DNA from: Opitutaceae bacterium
GTDB taxonomy: Bacteria; Verrucomicrobiota; Verrucomicrobiia; Opitutales; Opitutaceae
Direction: 5' to 3'
Assembly (NCBI GenBank): GCA_027482505.1
Contig: JAIXVY010000167.1
Span: 1 to 40,287, forward strand
DNA length: 40,287 nucleotides
Shown: piece after piece, positions 28,401-35,283 of the stretch
Numbering within the stretch: the stretch's first letter is position 1
Layout: every line of letters begins with the position of its first letter
The notes under the pieces: model-generated
The model's database searches: none
Told to the model about the DNA's origin: nothing
Seen by the model: only the letters and a program-made list of their open reading frames with translations
Program-made: the position numbers and the translations under genes

Positions 28401-29494
28401 GAGCCCGGGGGCGCTTCCCAGCGGAGGCGGCCATCGCGCATGAAAGTGCCCAGGTCGCGCACCGTGGTCGGGTCGATTCCCGCTGGGTTCCTCTCCGGCA
28501 GTCGGAGCTGCCCGGTGACGCGGTAGTCGAAGTTGGCTTTCGCGCCCCAGTCGTGGACGCGGGGCGAGCGGTGAAAAACGAGTTCGCCGATCGAGCCCGA
28601 ACGCGTGGGCGTTAGCCGCAGGAAGCGCGCGGTCACCGGCTCGGCAAAGTCGCGCACGGTCGGCCCCGCAATGCCTTGGCGAGGCGGATTGGCCACGCGG
28701 CCGAGCGACGTGAAATTTTGTCTGTCGGCCGAGACCTCCAGGTTGAGCGTGGCAAAACGTTTTCCCTCGGCAGCCCAGGCGCTGAGCCCATGCAGGGCAA
28801 CCGGGCGAACAAACTCCAAGGTCAGCGGCCGCCCCTCGGTGAACTCGATCGAAGTGGACGCGAGGCCGTCGCTCAGCGTCGCCGCGGGCAGCTCGGCGCC
28901 GTCGGCGGTGGCGAGGCGGGCGATCTCGTCCTCGTAGCGCGTCTCCTCGCCGGGCTGCGCCGGGAAGGCGATCACCGTGGCGTCCGCGTAGTAGCCTCGG
29001 TTGGCCTGCGGACGGGCGAGAGCGAGATCGACGAGGCCTCCGCCGCGCACCGTGGTCTCGGTCCAGACGAGTTGCTGCATCGAGCGCTCGGGCGTGATCC
29101 AGGGACCGCCGGAGGACGACCAGCCGGGACCGTTTTGCATGCCGGCGTCGAGCCCGAGCCGATTCGCCTCGCGGATGGCGTGGGTCATCAACTCGCGCCA
29201 GCGCGGCTGCAGATAGGCCGCCGGCCCGGCGGGCAGATAGGTGCTGCCGTCGTAGGCGAAAAAACCGCCGACGCCGGCCTGCTTCATCGCCTCGAGGTCG
29301 CGCGTGATGCCATCCGCGGTGACGTTGCCGTTCATCCAGAACCAGAAGGTGCGCGGGCGGGCGGAATCGGGGGGCGCGTCAAAGTCGCGGGCCGGATTCG
29401 CGCCTTCGCCCGCGCGCGGGGCCGCGGCCGACGCTCCGCCGCAGGCCAAAAGGAAGGCGGCGACGTAGCGGGAGACGCGGGCGAAGGGAATCAT
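25469..29494 (-). CDS. Secreted GH106-type alpha-L-rhamnosidase with inserted LamG-like domain
   Basis: The product is 1341 aa. A signal peptide covers residues 1-24 and starts at the ATG at 29494, 17 bases after the transporter gene; the longer open frame overlaps that gene and was rejected. The barrel starts with RTFWFWMNGNVTADGITRDLEAMKQAGVGG, the GH106 opening, and includes GMQNGPGWSSSGGPWI. The region around WEAPPGSWTVLRFGHTTTG and the FYVEGYGPGN segment are family hallmarks. Residues about 915-1100 form a concanavalin/LamG-like domain (FTMAIWVKPDTD, GWTHVAVVYRDG, LYVNGEF), and residues about 1170-1341 a GH2-type sugar-binding jelly roll. It should remove alpha-L-rhamnose from pectic glycans. 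It is last in the minus-strand operon and converges on GH95 with 36 bases between. Confidence 0.92.
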   Translation of the reverse strand: MIPFARVSRYVAAFLLACGGASAAAPRAGEGANPARDFDAPPDSARPRTFWFWMNGNVTADGITRDLEAMKQAGVGGFFAYDGSTYLPAGPAAYLQPRWRELMTHAIREANRLGLDAGMQNGPGWSSSGGPWITPERSMQQLVWTETTVRGGGLVDLALARPQANRGYYADATVIAFPAQPGEETRYEDEIARLATADGAELPAATLSDGLASTSIEFTEGRPLTLEFVRPVALHGLSAWAAEGKRFATLNLEVSADRQNFTSLGRVANPPRQGIAGPTVRDFAEPVTARFLRLTPTRSGSIGELVFHRSPRVHDWGAKANFDYRVTGQLRLPERNPAGIDPTTVRDLGTFMRDGRLRWEAPPGSWTVLRFGHTTTGKENVAASEAGRGLECDKLDPAGIELHFKTVIDQVMADAKAAGAGALRSLEIDSYEAGMQNWTRNFPDEFERRAGYSILGYMPALLGRVVGDAARTERFLYDFRRVQADMMAEYYYGRAASLAREHGLTFYVEGYGPGNFDELRVCGLPDVPMTEFWTRTPWTPNRPVKMVTSAAHIYGRPVVAAEAFTGEFRTSRWLEYPYALKILGDDMMAAGVNQFYFHRYAHQPHPDAVPGMTMGPYGSHLERTNTWYEKAGEWTRYLARTQQVLRHGRPVADVLYFTGERAPDPSQMAMPVLPPGYTYDLVNADVLLNRLRVENGDYVLPEGGRYRLLVLPKEMEAMRPELARRLRGFVEAGAALFGPRPSFSPTLRGFPDSEAAMLADVAEIWRASREGEARRRVWSEVKTIGEALARAKVAPDFFFESPQPDSALSWQHRRLDDGDLYFVSNRQRRVEEGLASFRGMAGRQPELWRPETGERGDAAIFSTRGDRADLPLRLEPGESVFVLFRRPGEPLAAELRKDGRPILSAAPLPPVTAPAPAGGFTMAIWVKPDTDLRAMPKESVSGRIDEVGKFYAIPADPGEARFGAGAATAGLAVGRNGIFVVERAWDSCPAVLVSERPVSGWTHVAVVYRDGTPSLYVNGEFVREGLRSGKKVHGGVGSPPPPVDYTLYFPGLESLAKAAKETAPPSRGNVFYFEGNSAGVRSFDRALGEADLRELVSEGVPAPVLPVVGDVTRNAAGGASLLAWEPGRYQLGLDGKAVEARPGEPRDLDGAWKVEFQAGRGAPARIELPELRSLHLHEDPGVRHFSGTATYRKSMTVPREWLEAGRRVVLDLGRVEVLAEILVNGRAVPVVWKEPYRADITELVRAGDNDLEVRVTNLWTNRLIGDQSLPAEDEFGLRDEHGNDPHGIVKLPDWYKDGRPKPPGGRTTFSTWNFYDADEPLVASGLLGPVRLLNPVRVEFR

Positions 29495-29511
29495 CGGGCT
29501 GCGAACACGAT

Positions 29512-30792
29512 TCACGGGGACGACGTGGCTGAGTCGGTCGGCCGACGGCGCCAGTAGTTGGCCAGGAGCGAGCCGGAGATGTTCATCCACGGGCTGAAGA
29601 CGGCGGCGGCCAGGCCGACCGTGGCCAGTTTGCCCATCGCGCCGGCCAGGCCAGAGGCCATGCCGCCGTTCTGGAGCCCCACCTCGATCGCGACGGTGCG
29701 ACACGAGGCGCGGTCCAGGCGGGCAAGACGGGCGAGCCAATAGCCGAAGAAATAGCCGGCGCCATTGTGCATCGCGGCGGTCACGAAAAGCAGGCCCCCG
29801 ACCAGCAGCAGGTTGTTGCGACCCGCCGCCGTGGTGATCGTGGTGAAATAGACGATGCCCGCCATCGAGAGAAAGGGCATGAACTTTTCGAGACGGGGCA
29901 GAAGGCGGACCAAATGATGATAAAAGACGCCGAAACCCGCCGCGCCGAACACGAAGCCGGCCAGCTCCAGACCGAGCGCGCCGCCGTCAGGCCCATGCCC
30001 CCAGACATCGCGCGTGAAAAGCATGCCCAGCGCGAACATCCCGGCGACCGCTCCCGCCATCGTCACGCGGCGCGCGGTCGCCGGCGCGGCGTTTTTCAGG
30101 TAGTCGTGCAGCAGAGCCGCGCCGATCGGCACGATCACGATTTTTATGATCTCCGTCATCATCGGCAGGAACCGCACCTCGACCAGTTCGCCCGCGAGAA
30201 TCTTCATCCACATCGGGGTCATGATCGGCGCGATCATGGTCGTGATGGCGGTCGCGGTGATGGAGAGGGCAAGATTGGCGCGGGCGATGTAGCACATCAC
30301 GTTCGAGGCCAAACCGCTAGAACAGCAGCCGATAAGGATGACTCCCGCCGCGATCTCGTCGGGCAGAGGAAAAATCCTGGTCAGCGCCCAGCCCGACAGG
30401 GGCATGACCAAAAACTGGCAGCCCACCGCGACCACCACGCCCCAGGGCATCTTCATCACGCCCACGAAATCCTTCAGGCTCATCTGCGTGCCCATGCCGA
30501 ACATGACCGTCTGCACCACGACCAGGACGAGCCACTTGTGGCGCAGATCAAATTCGCCCCACTTCAGGAAGGCCGCGGGGTAAATCATCGCCGCGACGAC
30601 AGCCACGATGATCCAGGCGGTGTATTGATAGCTCTTGAGCGACGGAACGGCGCCGAGACCGAGCGCCAGCGAAAGCGCGGCCGCGACGGCGGAGGGCGCC
30701 CAAACGGCGGGCGCCCCAAGTGCCAGCCCCAGCAGGAGCGCGATCAGGGCGGGCGCGGCCAGATAAAGGCAGACTTTGCGAATCAGGAGCAT
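29512..30792 (-). CDS. BASS-family (bile acid:sodium symporter-like) transporter
   Basis: The product is 426 aa with about ten hydrophobic helices. Characteristic stretches are VQTVMFGMGTQMSLKDF, FLVMPLSGWAL, GVILIGCCSSGLASNVMCYIARANLALSI and TVAIEVGLQNGGMASGLA, the conserved core of the bile acid:Na+ symporter fold. The ATG at 30792 was chosen because the upstream extension lacks hydrophobic helices and overlaps the hydrolase gene. In bacteria without bile acids this family carries organic acids such as pyruvate or pantoate, and sugar-acid transport is a fair guess here. It lies 23 bases after the alpha/beta hydrolase gene and 17 before GH106. It is one of three unrelated sugar or acid carriers in the window. 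Confidence 0.9.
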   Translation of the reverse strand: MLLIRKVCLYLAAPALIALLLGLALGAPAVWAPSAVAAALSLALGLGAVPSLKSYQYTAWIIVAVVAAMIYPAAFLKWGEFDLRHKWLVLVVVQTVMFGMGTQMSLKDFVGVMKMPWGVVVAVGCQFLVMPLSGWALTRIFPLPDEIAAGVILIGCCSSGLASNVMCYIARANLALSITATAITTMIAPIMTPMWMKILAGELVEVRFLPMMTEIIKIVIVPIGAALLHDYLKNAAPATARRVTMAGAVAGMFALGMLFTRDVWGHGPDGGALGLELAGFVFGAAGFGVFYHHLVRLLPRLEKFMPFLSMAGIVYFTTITTAAGRNNLLLVGGLLFVTAAMHNGAGYFFGYWLARLARLDRASCRTVAIEVGLQNGGMASGLAGAMGKLATVGLAAAVFSPWMNISGSLLANYWRRRPTDSATSSP

Positions 30793-30815
30793 GGGGCGGG
30801 GTGGGTTTAATCGGG

Positions 30816-32054
30816 CTAGATACGCCCGCCGTCGGGCAGAAACAGGCGTTCGCGCAGGTAGGCCATGAGTGGTTCGATCACATCGACGGCGATCGGCATC
30901 TTGTGCCCGCGCGGCTCTTTTTCGGGGTGAAAAACATAAGGGCTGCCCAGCTCCGCAAGACGGCGGCGGAGCACCTCCATTTGATGCAGGGCCTCGGGCG
31001 ACTCGGTCGCGTTTATGGTGAGGAAAAGCGGGACGGTCGGCCCGCGCAGATAGTCCAACGCACCCTGCTTTCGCCACATGTCCCCGTTCGTCGAGCGCTC
31101 GCCCCAAGATTTTATGTAGCGCGGGATCATTTTATCCTCCGGCAGAAGGTCGAGATAGGTGAAGCGGCCCGACATCACGACCGCGCCCTGCACCACGTCG
31201 GACACCCCGGGATGCTCTCCTTTGGGCTGGAATTCGCCGCTGTCGCCGGTCGTGGCGGCAAGGAGCGCCATGCCGCTGCCGCGGGAAAACCCAAGCGAGA
31301 CGACGCGGCCGTTGAGCCCGAGTTCGGGAGCGAGGGCGCGGAGCGAGCGCACCGCCGCCTTGGCCTTCCATGCGCTCTCGGGCATCGGATCGAGGCCCTT
31401 GTAAGGAGCGGAGACGGGATGATCCGACATCGCGGCCGCATGGCCCTCGATCGCCGCGACGGGAAGCGCGATGTCGGTGCAGAAAACGAGCGAGAAATTC
31501 CCCATGCGGTCCGCGTTGTCGCAGGAGAACTCCAGCACCGAGCCAACGGGCCTTTCGGGACGGGAAGGATAGACCACATCTAGCGCCAGCGCGCGTTTTT
31601 CCTCGCGAAAAAAGACCACGTCTCGGCGCAGCCGGCACCCCGCAGGGACGATGAATACGCGCGCCTCGTCGATCTTGCGGTCGCCAAGCAGCCGCTTCGC
31701 GCGCAAATCCTCGCGCAAGCGGACCAGGTCGGCGCAAAGCCCGGGCAGGACGGAGCGCGGATGCCGAGCGTAATCGATCACGACAACCAGATGGCCGGCG
31801 GCGCGGAGATCCCGAAGGATGGACTCGTCGGGCTCGGTGCCGACGCGAGGCGCAGCAAGATTAGCCAGATACAAAACCACCGGGGGACCGGCCTCCGCGG
31901 GGACCGCGGGTTCGGGCTCCAGAAGCTCCAACGCCAACTCGGCGCCCGTGGCCGGACTCGACCAAGTCGCCGCCGTAGTCTGGCGGGGCAAGGCGAGCAA
32001 ACCCGCGCACGCGAGCAGCAGGCGGACGAGGAGGCGCGGCAGGCAAAGGTTCAT
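30816..32054 (-). CDS. Secreted alpha/beta hydrolase (esterase-like)
   Basis: The product is 412 aa with a signal peptide to about residue 29. The nucleophile elbow is GFSRGSG with Ser257. His384 in PRGHKMP is the likely catalytic His. The acidic partner position is NATESPEALHQ (Glu351), where most relatives have Asp. The layout VVVIDYARHP, GFSRG, PLFLTINATESP, GHKMP resembles carbohydrate esterase-like proteins of the BD-FAE/acetylxylan esterase group, so removal of acetyl or methyl groups from glycans is possible. It overlaps the racemase-like gene by one base (TGATG). The substrate is unproven. Confidence 0.8.
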   Translation of the reverse strand: MNLCLPRLLVRLLLACAGLLALPRQTTAATWSSPATGAELALELLEPEPAVPAEAGPPVVLYLANLAAPRVGTEPDESILRDLRAAGHLVVVIDYARHPRSVLPGLCADLVRLREDLRAKRLLGDRKIDEARVFIVPAGCRLRRDVVFFREEKRALALDVVYPSRPERPVGSVLEFSCDNADRMGNFSLVFCTDIALPVAAIEGHAAAMSDHPVSAPYKGLDPMPESAWKAKAAVRSLRALAPELGLNGRVVSLGFSRGSGMALLAATTGDSGEFQPKGEHPGVSDVVQGAVVMSGRFTYLDLLPEDKMIPRYIKSWGERSTNGDMWRKQGALDYLRGPTVPLFLTINATESPEALHQMEVLRRRLAELGSPYVFHPEKEPRGHKMPIAVDVIEPLMAYLRERLFLPDGGRI

Positions 32055-32722
32055 CAGGAGGCTTTCAGCACGGTAGCAAGGTGGTCGATCGCCAGCGGCG
32101 GACTGGCGAAGATCGGCACGCGTTTCTCCGCGGCAGGCAAGGCGTCCACCACGCGGGCCATCGAGGCCTGCGCGAGCAGGATGACATCGACTTGGGAGGA
32201 CAACTCGCGGAGCGCGGCGGCGACGAGCGCGTCATGGGTGGCGGCGTCACCCGACATGAGCGCCTCGAATGCGCCGTTCACAAGACGGGCGGTAAGCTCG
32301 ATTTCCCTGCCGGCCAGAACCGCGCGGCGGCGCACCAAATCCGAGGTGGGATTGAGCGTGGTGGGCAGCGTGGCGATGACGCCGATGCGGCGGCCGGCGG
32401 CCACCGCGGCGTCGGCCATCGGCTGGTCCACGCGCAGCACCGGCACGGCGCAGAAGGGCGCGGAGGCCTCGACCGCGGGCCCGATGGAGGAACAGGTGAC
32501 GAGAATGTGGTCCGCGCCGCCCGCCTCGGCCGAGGTGATGTAGGCCTCGACGCGACGCGCGATGTCGGCGGTGAGCGACCCTCTCGTCCCGATGGCGCGC
32601 ACGAGACTGTCATCCACGATGTTGAAGGTATCGACGTTCGGCAGCTTGGTTTTGCAGAGCTGCTGAAAAACCGGGACCAAGGTCGCGGAGGTGTGGATCA
32701 GGGCGAGCGTTTTACGCGACAT
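32054..32722 (-). CDS. Asp/Glu/hydantoin racemase-family protein with one of two catalytic Cys
   Basis: The product is 222 aa with the family's alpha/beta/alpha core. Cys77 in HILVTCSS matches the first catalytic Cys. At the second site, where racemases have L(A/G)CAGM, this protein reads LLAQASMARV, so the Cys is replaced by Gln185. A normal two-base racemisation is therefore unlikely. One-Cys members of this superfamily include arylmalonate decarboxylase, so a decarboxylase, isomerase or lyase role is worth considering. It lies 29 bases after the DUF1537 kinase gene and overlaps the hydrolase gene by one base. The substrate is probably a sugar-derived acid from the kinase/RuBisCO-like branch. 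Confidence 0.85.
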   Translation of the reverse strand: MSRKTLALIHTSATLVPVFQQLCKTKLPNVDTFNIVDDSLVRAIGTRGSLTADIARRVEAYITSAEAGGADHILVTCSSIGPAVEASAPFCAVPVLRVDQPMADAAVAAGRRIGVIATLPTTLNPTSDLVRRRAVLAGREIELTARLVNGAFEALMSGDAATHDALVAAALRELSSQVDVILLAQASMARVVDALPAAEKRVPIFASPPLAIDHLATVLKAS

Positions 32723-32751
32723 GAGAGGATGGGGTTAAAGAGACTTGAAAA

Positions 32752-34026
32752 TCAAACCGCGCCGCAGGCGACGCCGCCGAAGAAATCAGGCGCGCCGACT
32801 TGGCCGCCCTTAAAGACGATCTCGAGTCCGTCGGCCGGCGAAGAGGGTGCATGGACGCGACAGAGCGGAGCGCCGGGCACGAGCGGGGCGATCATCTCGA
32901 GCGATTCGATCCCGAGCGCGCGGCCGGCGTAGCTCGAGGTATCGCCGCCCGCGAACAACACGCGGCGAATGCCGGTGTTGGCAACGACTTGGCCCGCGAG
33001 GCGGCCGAGCTGCGTGCCGAGTTGATCCGCGTGCACGTTGGCCTTCGGGTGGTTGCCGAGGCTCGTGTAGGCAACGACGTTTCGCCCGGCGCGCAGGCTG
33101 TTCATGATCGGAACCAGCGCGGAGGAGAAATCCCCTGCGTCGGCCTGCAGGGCAAAGCCGTCGAAGCCGTTCGCCCGCGCCCACGCGATCTGCCCGCCGG
33201 TGACCGGCGAGCAACTCCCGGAGAGCACGAGCAGCGGGCTGCCGGCGGATTTCGCCGCGGGCAAGGACACCGACGGCGCGCCCCAGTGGGCGGCGAGCGC
33301 CGCGCCCACGCCGGAGGAGCCGACGGAGAACAGTGGAGTTGGGCCGGCAAGGCCGTCGATGAGGGCGCCGACCCGCGCGAGGTGGGCGGCGTCGAGACTG
33401 TCGAAGAGCACGATCTGCTGGCCGGCGGCGACGAGGCGATTGAGGACCGCGGCGCTTTCCTCGGGCGTGCGCTCGAGCTCGGTCACGTCGATGAGGCCGA
33501 TGGATTTCGCAGTCTGCTTCGCGAGATGCGCGCGCAGATCCGCTTCCGTCATCGGAGTGACCGGGTGTTTGCTCACCGAGGGATGACGGTCGAGACGGTG
33601 GATCGAGCCGGCGCTGCCGATGCCGTAGCGCGCGAAGAGATTTCCAAAAACGCAGAAGCGTCCGAGCGCAGGCGCGGCGACAAGCAGAGGGACGACAGGC
33701 CCACCGAAGATCTCCGAGCCGACCTCGATCGCACGACCAATGCTGCCCACCGTGGGTGAGGAGTCGAAGGTCGAGCAAACCTTGTAGTGCACATGCGTCG
33801 GGCCGAGCGCGCGCAGCGCGGTGAAGGCCGGCCGCAGGACTGTCTCCATCGCCTCGGGTGCGAGCGCGCGAGTGAGACCGGCGACGCCAACCGCATCCAG
33901 ACCGACGCAACGCTCGGCGGAAGGCGCGTCGAGGAAGAGACGAGTCCGCAGACCGGCGCGGGCGAGCGACTCGAGCGCGTCGGTCGCGCCCGTGAAATCA
34001 TCGGCGAAGTAGGCGAGGCGTATCAT
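32752..34026 (-). CDS. DUF1537 four-carbon acid sugar kinase family protein (OtnK/OiaK-like)
   Basis: The product is 424 aa, the family's usual length. The N-terminal substrate domain opens with the signature AYFADDFTGATDALES (6-20), and KVCSTFDSSPTVGSIG (82-97) is the second conserved stretch. The C-terminal nucleotide domain contains SGSCSPVTGGQI and the ATP-binding FAGGDTSSYAGRALG near residue 360. Members phosphorylate hydroxy-acids such as erythronate, threonate, 2-oxo-tetronate and 3-oxo-isoapionate with ATP. It begins 3 bases after the stop of a RuBisCO-like gene. That pairing is known from D-apiose catabolism, where 3-oxo-isoapionate kinase feeds a RuBisCO-like decarboxylase or transcarboxylase. 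Specificity is inferred from context only. Confidence 0.93.
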   Translation of the reverse strand: MIRLAYFADDFTGATDALESLARAGLRTRLFLDAPSAERCVGLDAVGVAGLTRALAPEAMETVLRPAFTALRALGPTHVHYKVCSTFDSSPTVGSIGRAIEVGSEIFGGPVVPLLVAAPALGRFCVFGNLFARYGIGSAGSIHRLDRHPSVSKHPVTPMTEADLRAHLAKQTAKSIGLIDVTELERTPEESAAVLNRLVAAGQQIVLFDSLDAAHLARVGALIDGLAGPTPLFSVGSSGVGAALAAHWGAPSVSLPAAKSAGSPLLVLSGSCSPVTGGQIAWARANGFDGFALQADAGDFSSALVPIMNSLRAGRNVVAYTSLGNHPKANVHADQLGTQLGRLAGQVVANTGIRRVLFAGGDTSSYAGRALGIESLEMIAPLVPGAPLCRVHAPSSPADGLEIVFKGGQVGAPDFFGGVACGAV

Positions 34027-34029
34027 CGT

Positions 34030-35274
34030 TCAGGAGCCGCCGAACTTGGCGGCGGATTTCGCCAGCGCGGGATAGTTAACCATCGCCTGTTCGTAGCTTA
34101 GACCCTCGACGGCCGCCTCCCACCAAAGCTGAAGCGAACGCACTCCGGCCGCGGGGCCGTCGGGATGCGCCTGGATGCCGCCGCCCGCCATGTAGAGCAG
34201 ATCGGTGGTCTGGGTGCGGCGCCAGGTCTCGGGCGCCTGCCCGCCCCACTGGCCGGAGGAGACGACCGGCAGGAGGGGCGTGCCTAGCGGCTCGGCCGAC
34301 AAACAGGAGCGGATCGAGCGCACGACAGAATCATCGGGCTCCCAGAACTTGTTGGCGATGCCATTGACGTGGAGCTGGTCCACGCCGACGAGGCGCCAGA
34401 GCTTCTGGTAGGCGGGAAACTCCATGCCGAGCATCGGGTGGCGACTGAGCATGCCCCAGCCATTGCGGTGGGCGTGGACCGCGAGCTGGCCCCGGTCGCA
34501 AAGCTTCTTCGCGGCCGGCATGCCCACCCAGTTGATGCTCATCATCGCGCAGGTGCCGCCGCTCTCCACGATCTTGTCGTAATGACGCTGCATGGCGTCG
34601 AGCTCGTCGCTGCAGTTGAAGGCATACATCGCCTTTTTTCCGGTGCGCTGGGCGTGGTCGTTGATCACACGCATGACGGCGTCGACGCGCGCGTCGAAGG
34701 GCGAGTGCGGCGGATTGGCCATCAGCTCGTCGTCCTTGAGAAAATCGATGCCGGCCTCGACGAGCTCCTTCACCATCGCGGCGGTCTGGTCAGGCGAGAG
34801 CCCGATGCTCGGCTTGATGATCGTGCCGATCAGCGGCCGACCACGCACGCCGGTCAGACGCCGGCAGCCCTCGACCCCGAAGGCCGGTCCCCGGAAAGCG
34901 GCGGCAAAGCCGGGTGGAACGTCAAAGTCCCGCAGCTTAAGCCCAGAAAACTGGCAAAGCTCGTAGAGGTTGCCTTGGAGCGTGGAGACCAGCGCGGGCA
35001 GGTTCGCGCCGAAATTCTCCACCGGCCAGGAGATCACGATTTCCGCCCGGCGATACACGGACGCCGGGGGACGTCCGGTCGGCAGCGAGGGCGTGGAAAC
35101 GGTTTCCAGCTCGGTGATGCGCTCCACGCGGGCGGCGAAGCGCTCCTTCAGCTCGGCCGTCTCGCCCGGCACGGCGACGAAGGTGCCGGAAGACTGCTCG
35201 CCGGCGAGCGTGGCGGCGGCCTTGGCGATCGGGAGGGCGGTCTCGATGAGGTAGGTGGCGGTGACGCGTTCCAT
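34030..35274 (-). CDS. RuBisCO-like protein (form IV large-subunit homologue)
   Basis: The product is 414 aa, shorter than form I RuBisCO (about 475) but usual for RuBisCO-like proteins. The N-terminal domain covers 1-130 with GEQSSGTF (Glu26, spinach Glu60 position) and Asn102. The barrel retains Lys154 (Lys175), the carbamylation site Lys180 with Asp182 and Glu183 in FLKDDE, His269-Arg270 (294/295), His302 (327), Lys309 at the Lys334 position, Ser340-Gly341 and GGG at 364-366. The Lys177 position is Ser156. Retention of the metal site suggests enolate chemistry on a phosphorylated ketose acid. The adjacent DUF1537 kinase fits 3-oxo-isoapionate-4-phosphate decarboxylase or transcarboxylase/hydrolase. 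It is 9 bases downstream of the enolase-family gene. Autotrophic CO2 fixation is not implied. Confidence 0.94.
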   Translation of the reverse strand: MERVTATYLIETALPIAKAAATLAGEQSSGTFVAVPGETAELKERFAARVERITELETVSTPSLPTGRPPASVYRRAEIVISWPVENFGANLPALVSTLQGNLYELCQFSGLKLRDFDVPPGFAAAFRGPAFGVEGCRRLTGVRGRPLIGTIIKPSIGLSPDQTAAMVKELVEAGIDFLKDDELMANPPHSPFDARVDAVMRVINDHAQRTGKKAMYAFNCSDELDAMQRHYDKIVESGGTCAMMSINWVGMPAAKKLCDRGQLAVHAHRNGWGMLSRHPMLGMEFPAYQKLWRLVGVDQLHVNGIANKFWEPDDSVVRSIRSCLSAEPLGTPLLPVVSSGQWGGQAPETWRRTQTTDLLYMAGGGIQAHPDGPAAGVRSLQLWWEAAVEGLSYEQAMVNYPALAKSAAKFGGS

Positions 35275-35283
35275 GGTCGTGCT

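Noticed and set aside
29495-29740. Upstream extension of the GH106 frame
   Set aside because: It overlaps the BASS transporter gene in another frame, while the ATG at 29494 begins with a clear signal peptide.
34030-35274. Possible sign of autotrophic CO2 fixation
   Set aside because: The length, the Lys177-to-Ser change and the context with a DUF1537 kinase and sugar enzymes fit a form IV RuBisCO-like protein; no phosphoribulokinase or small subunit gene is present.
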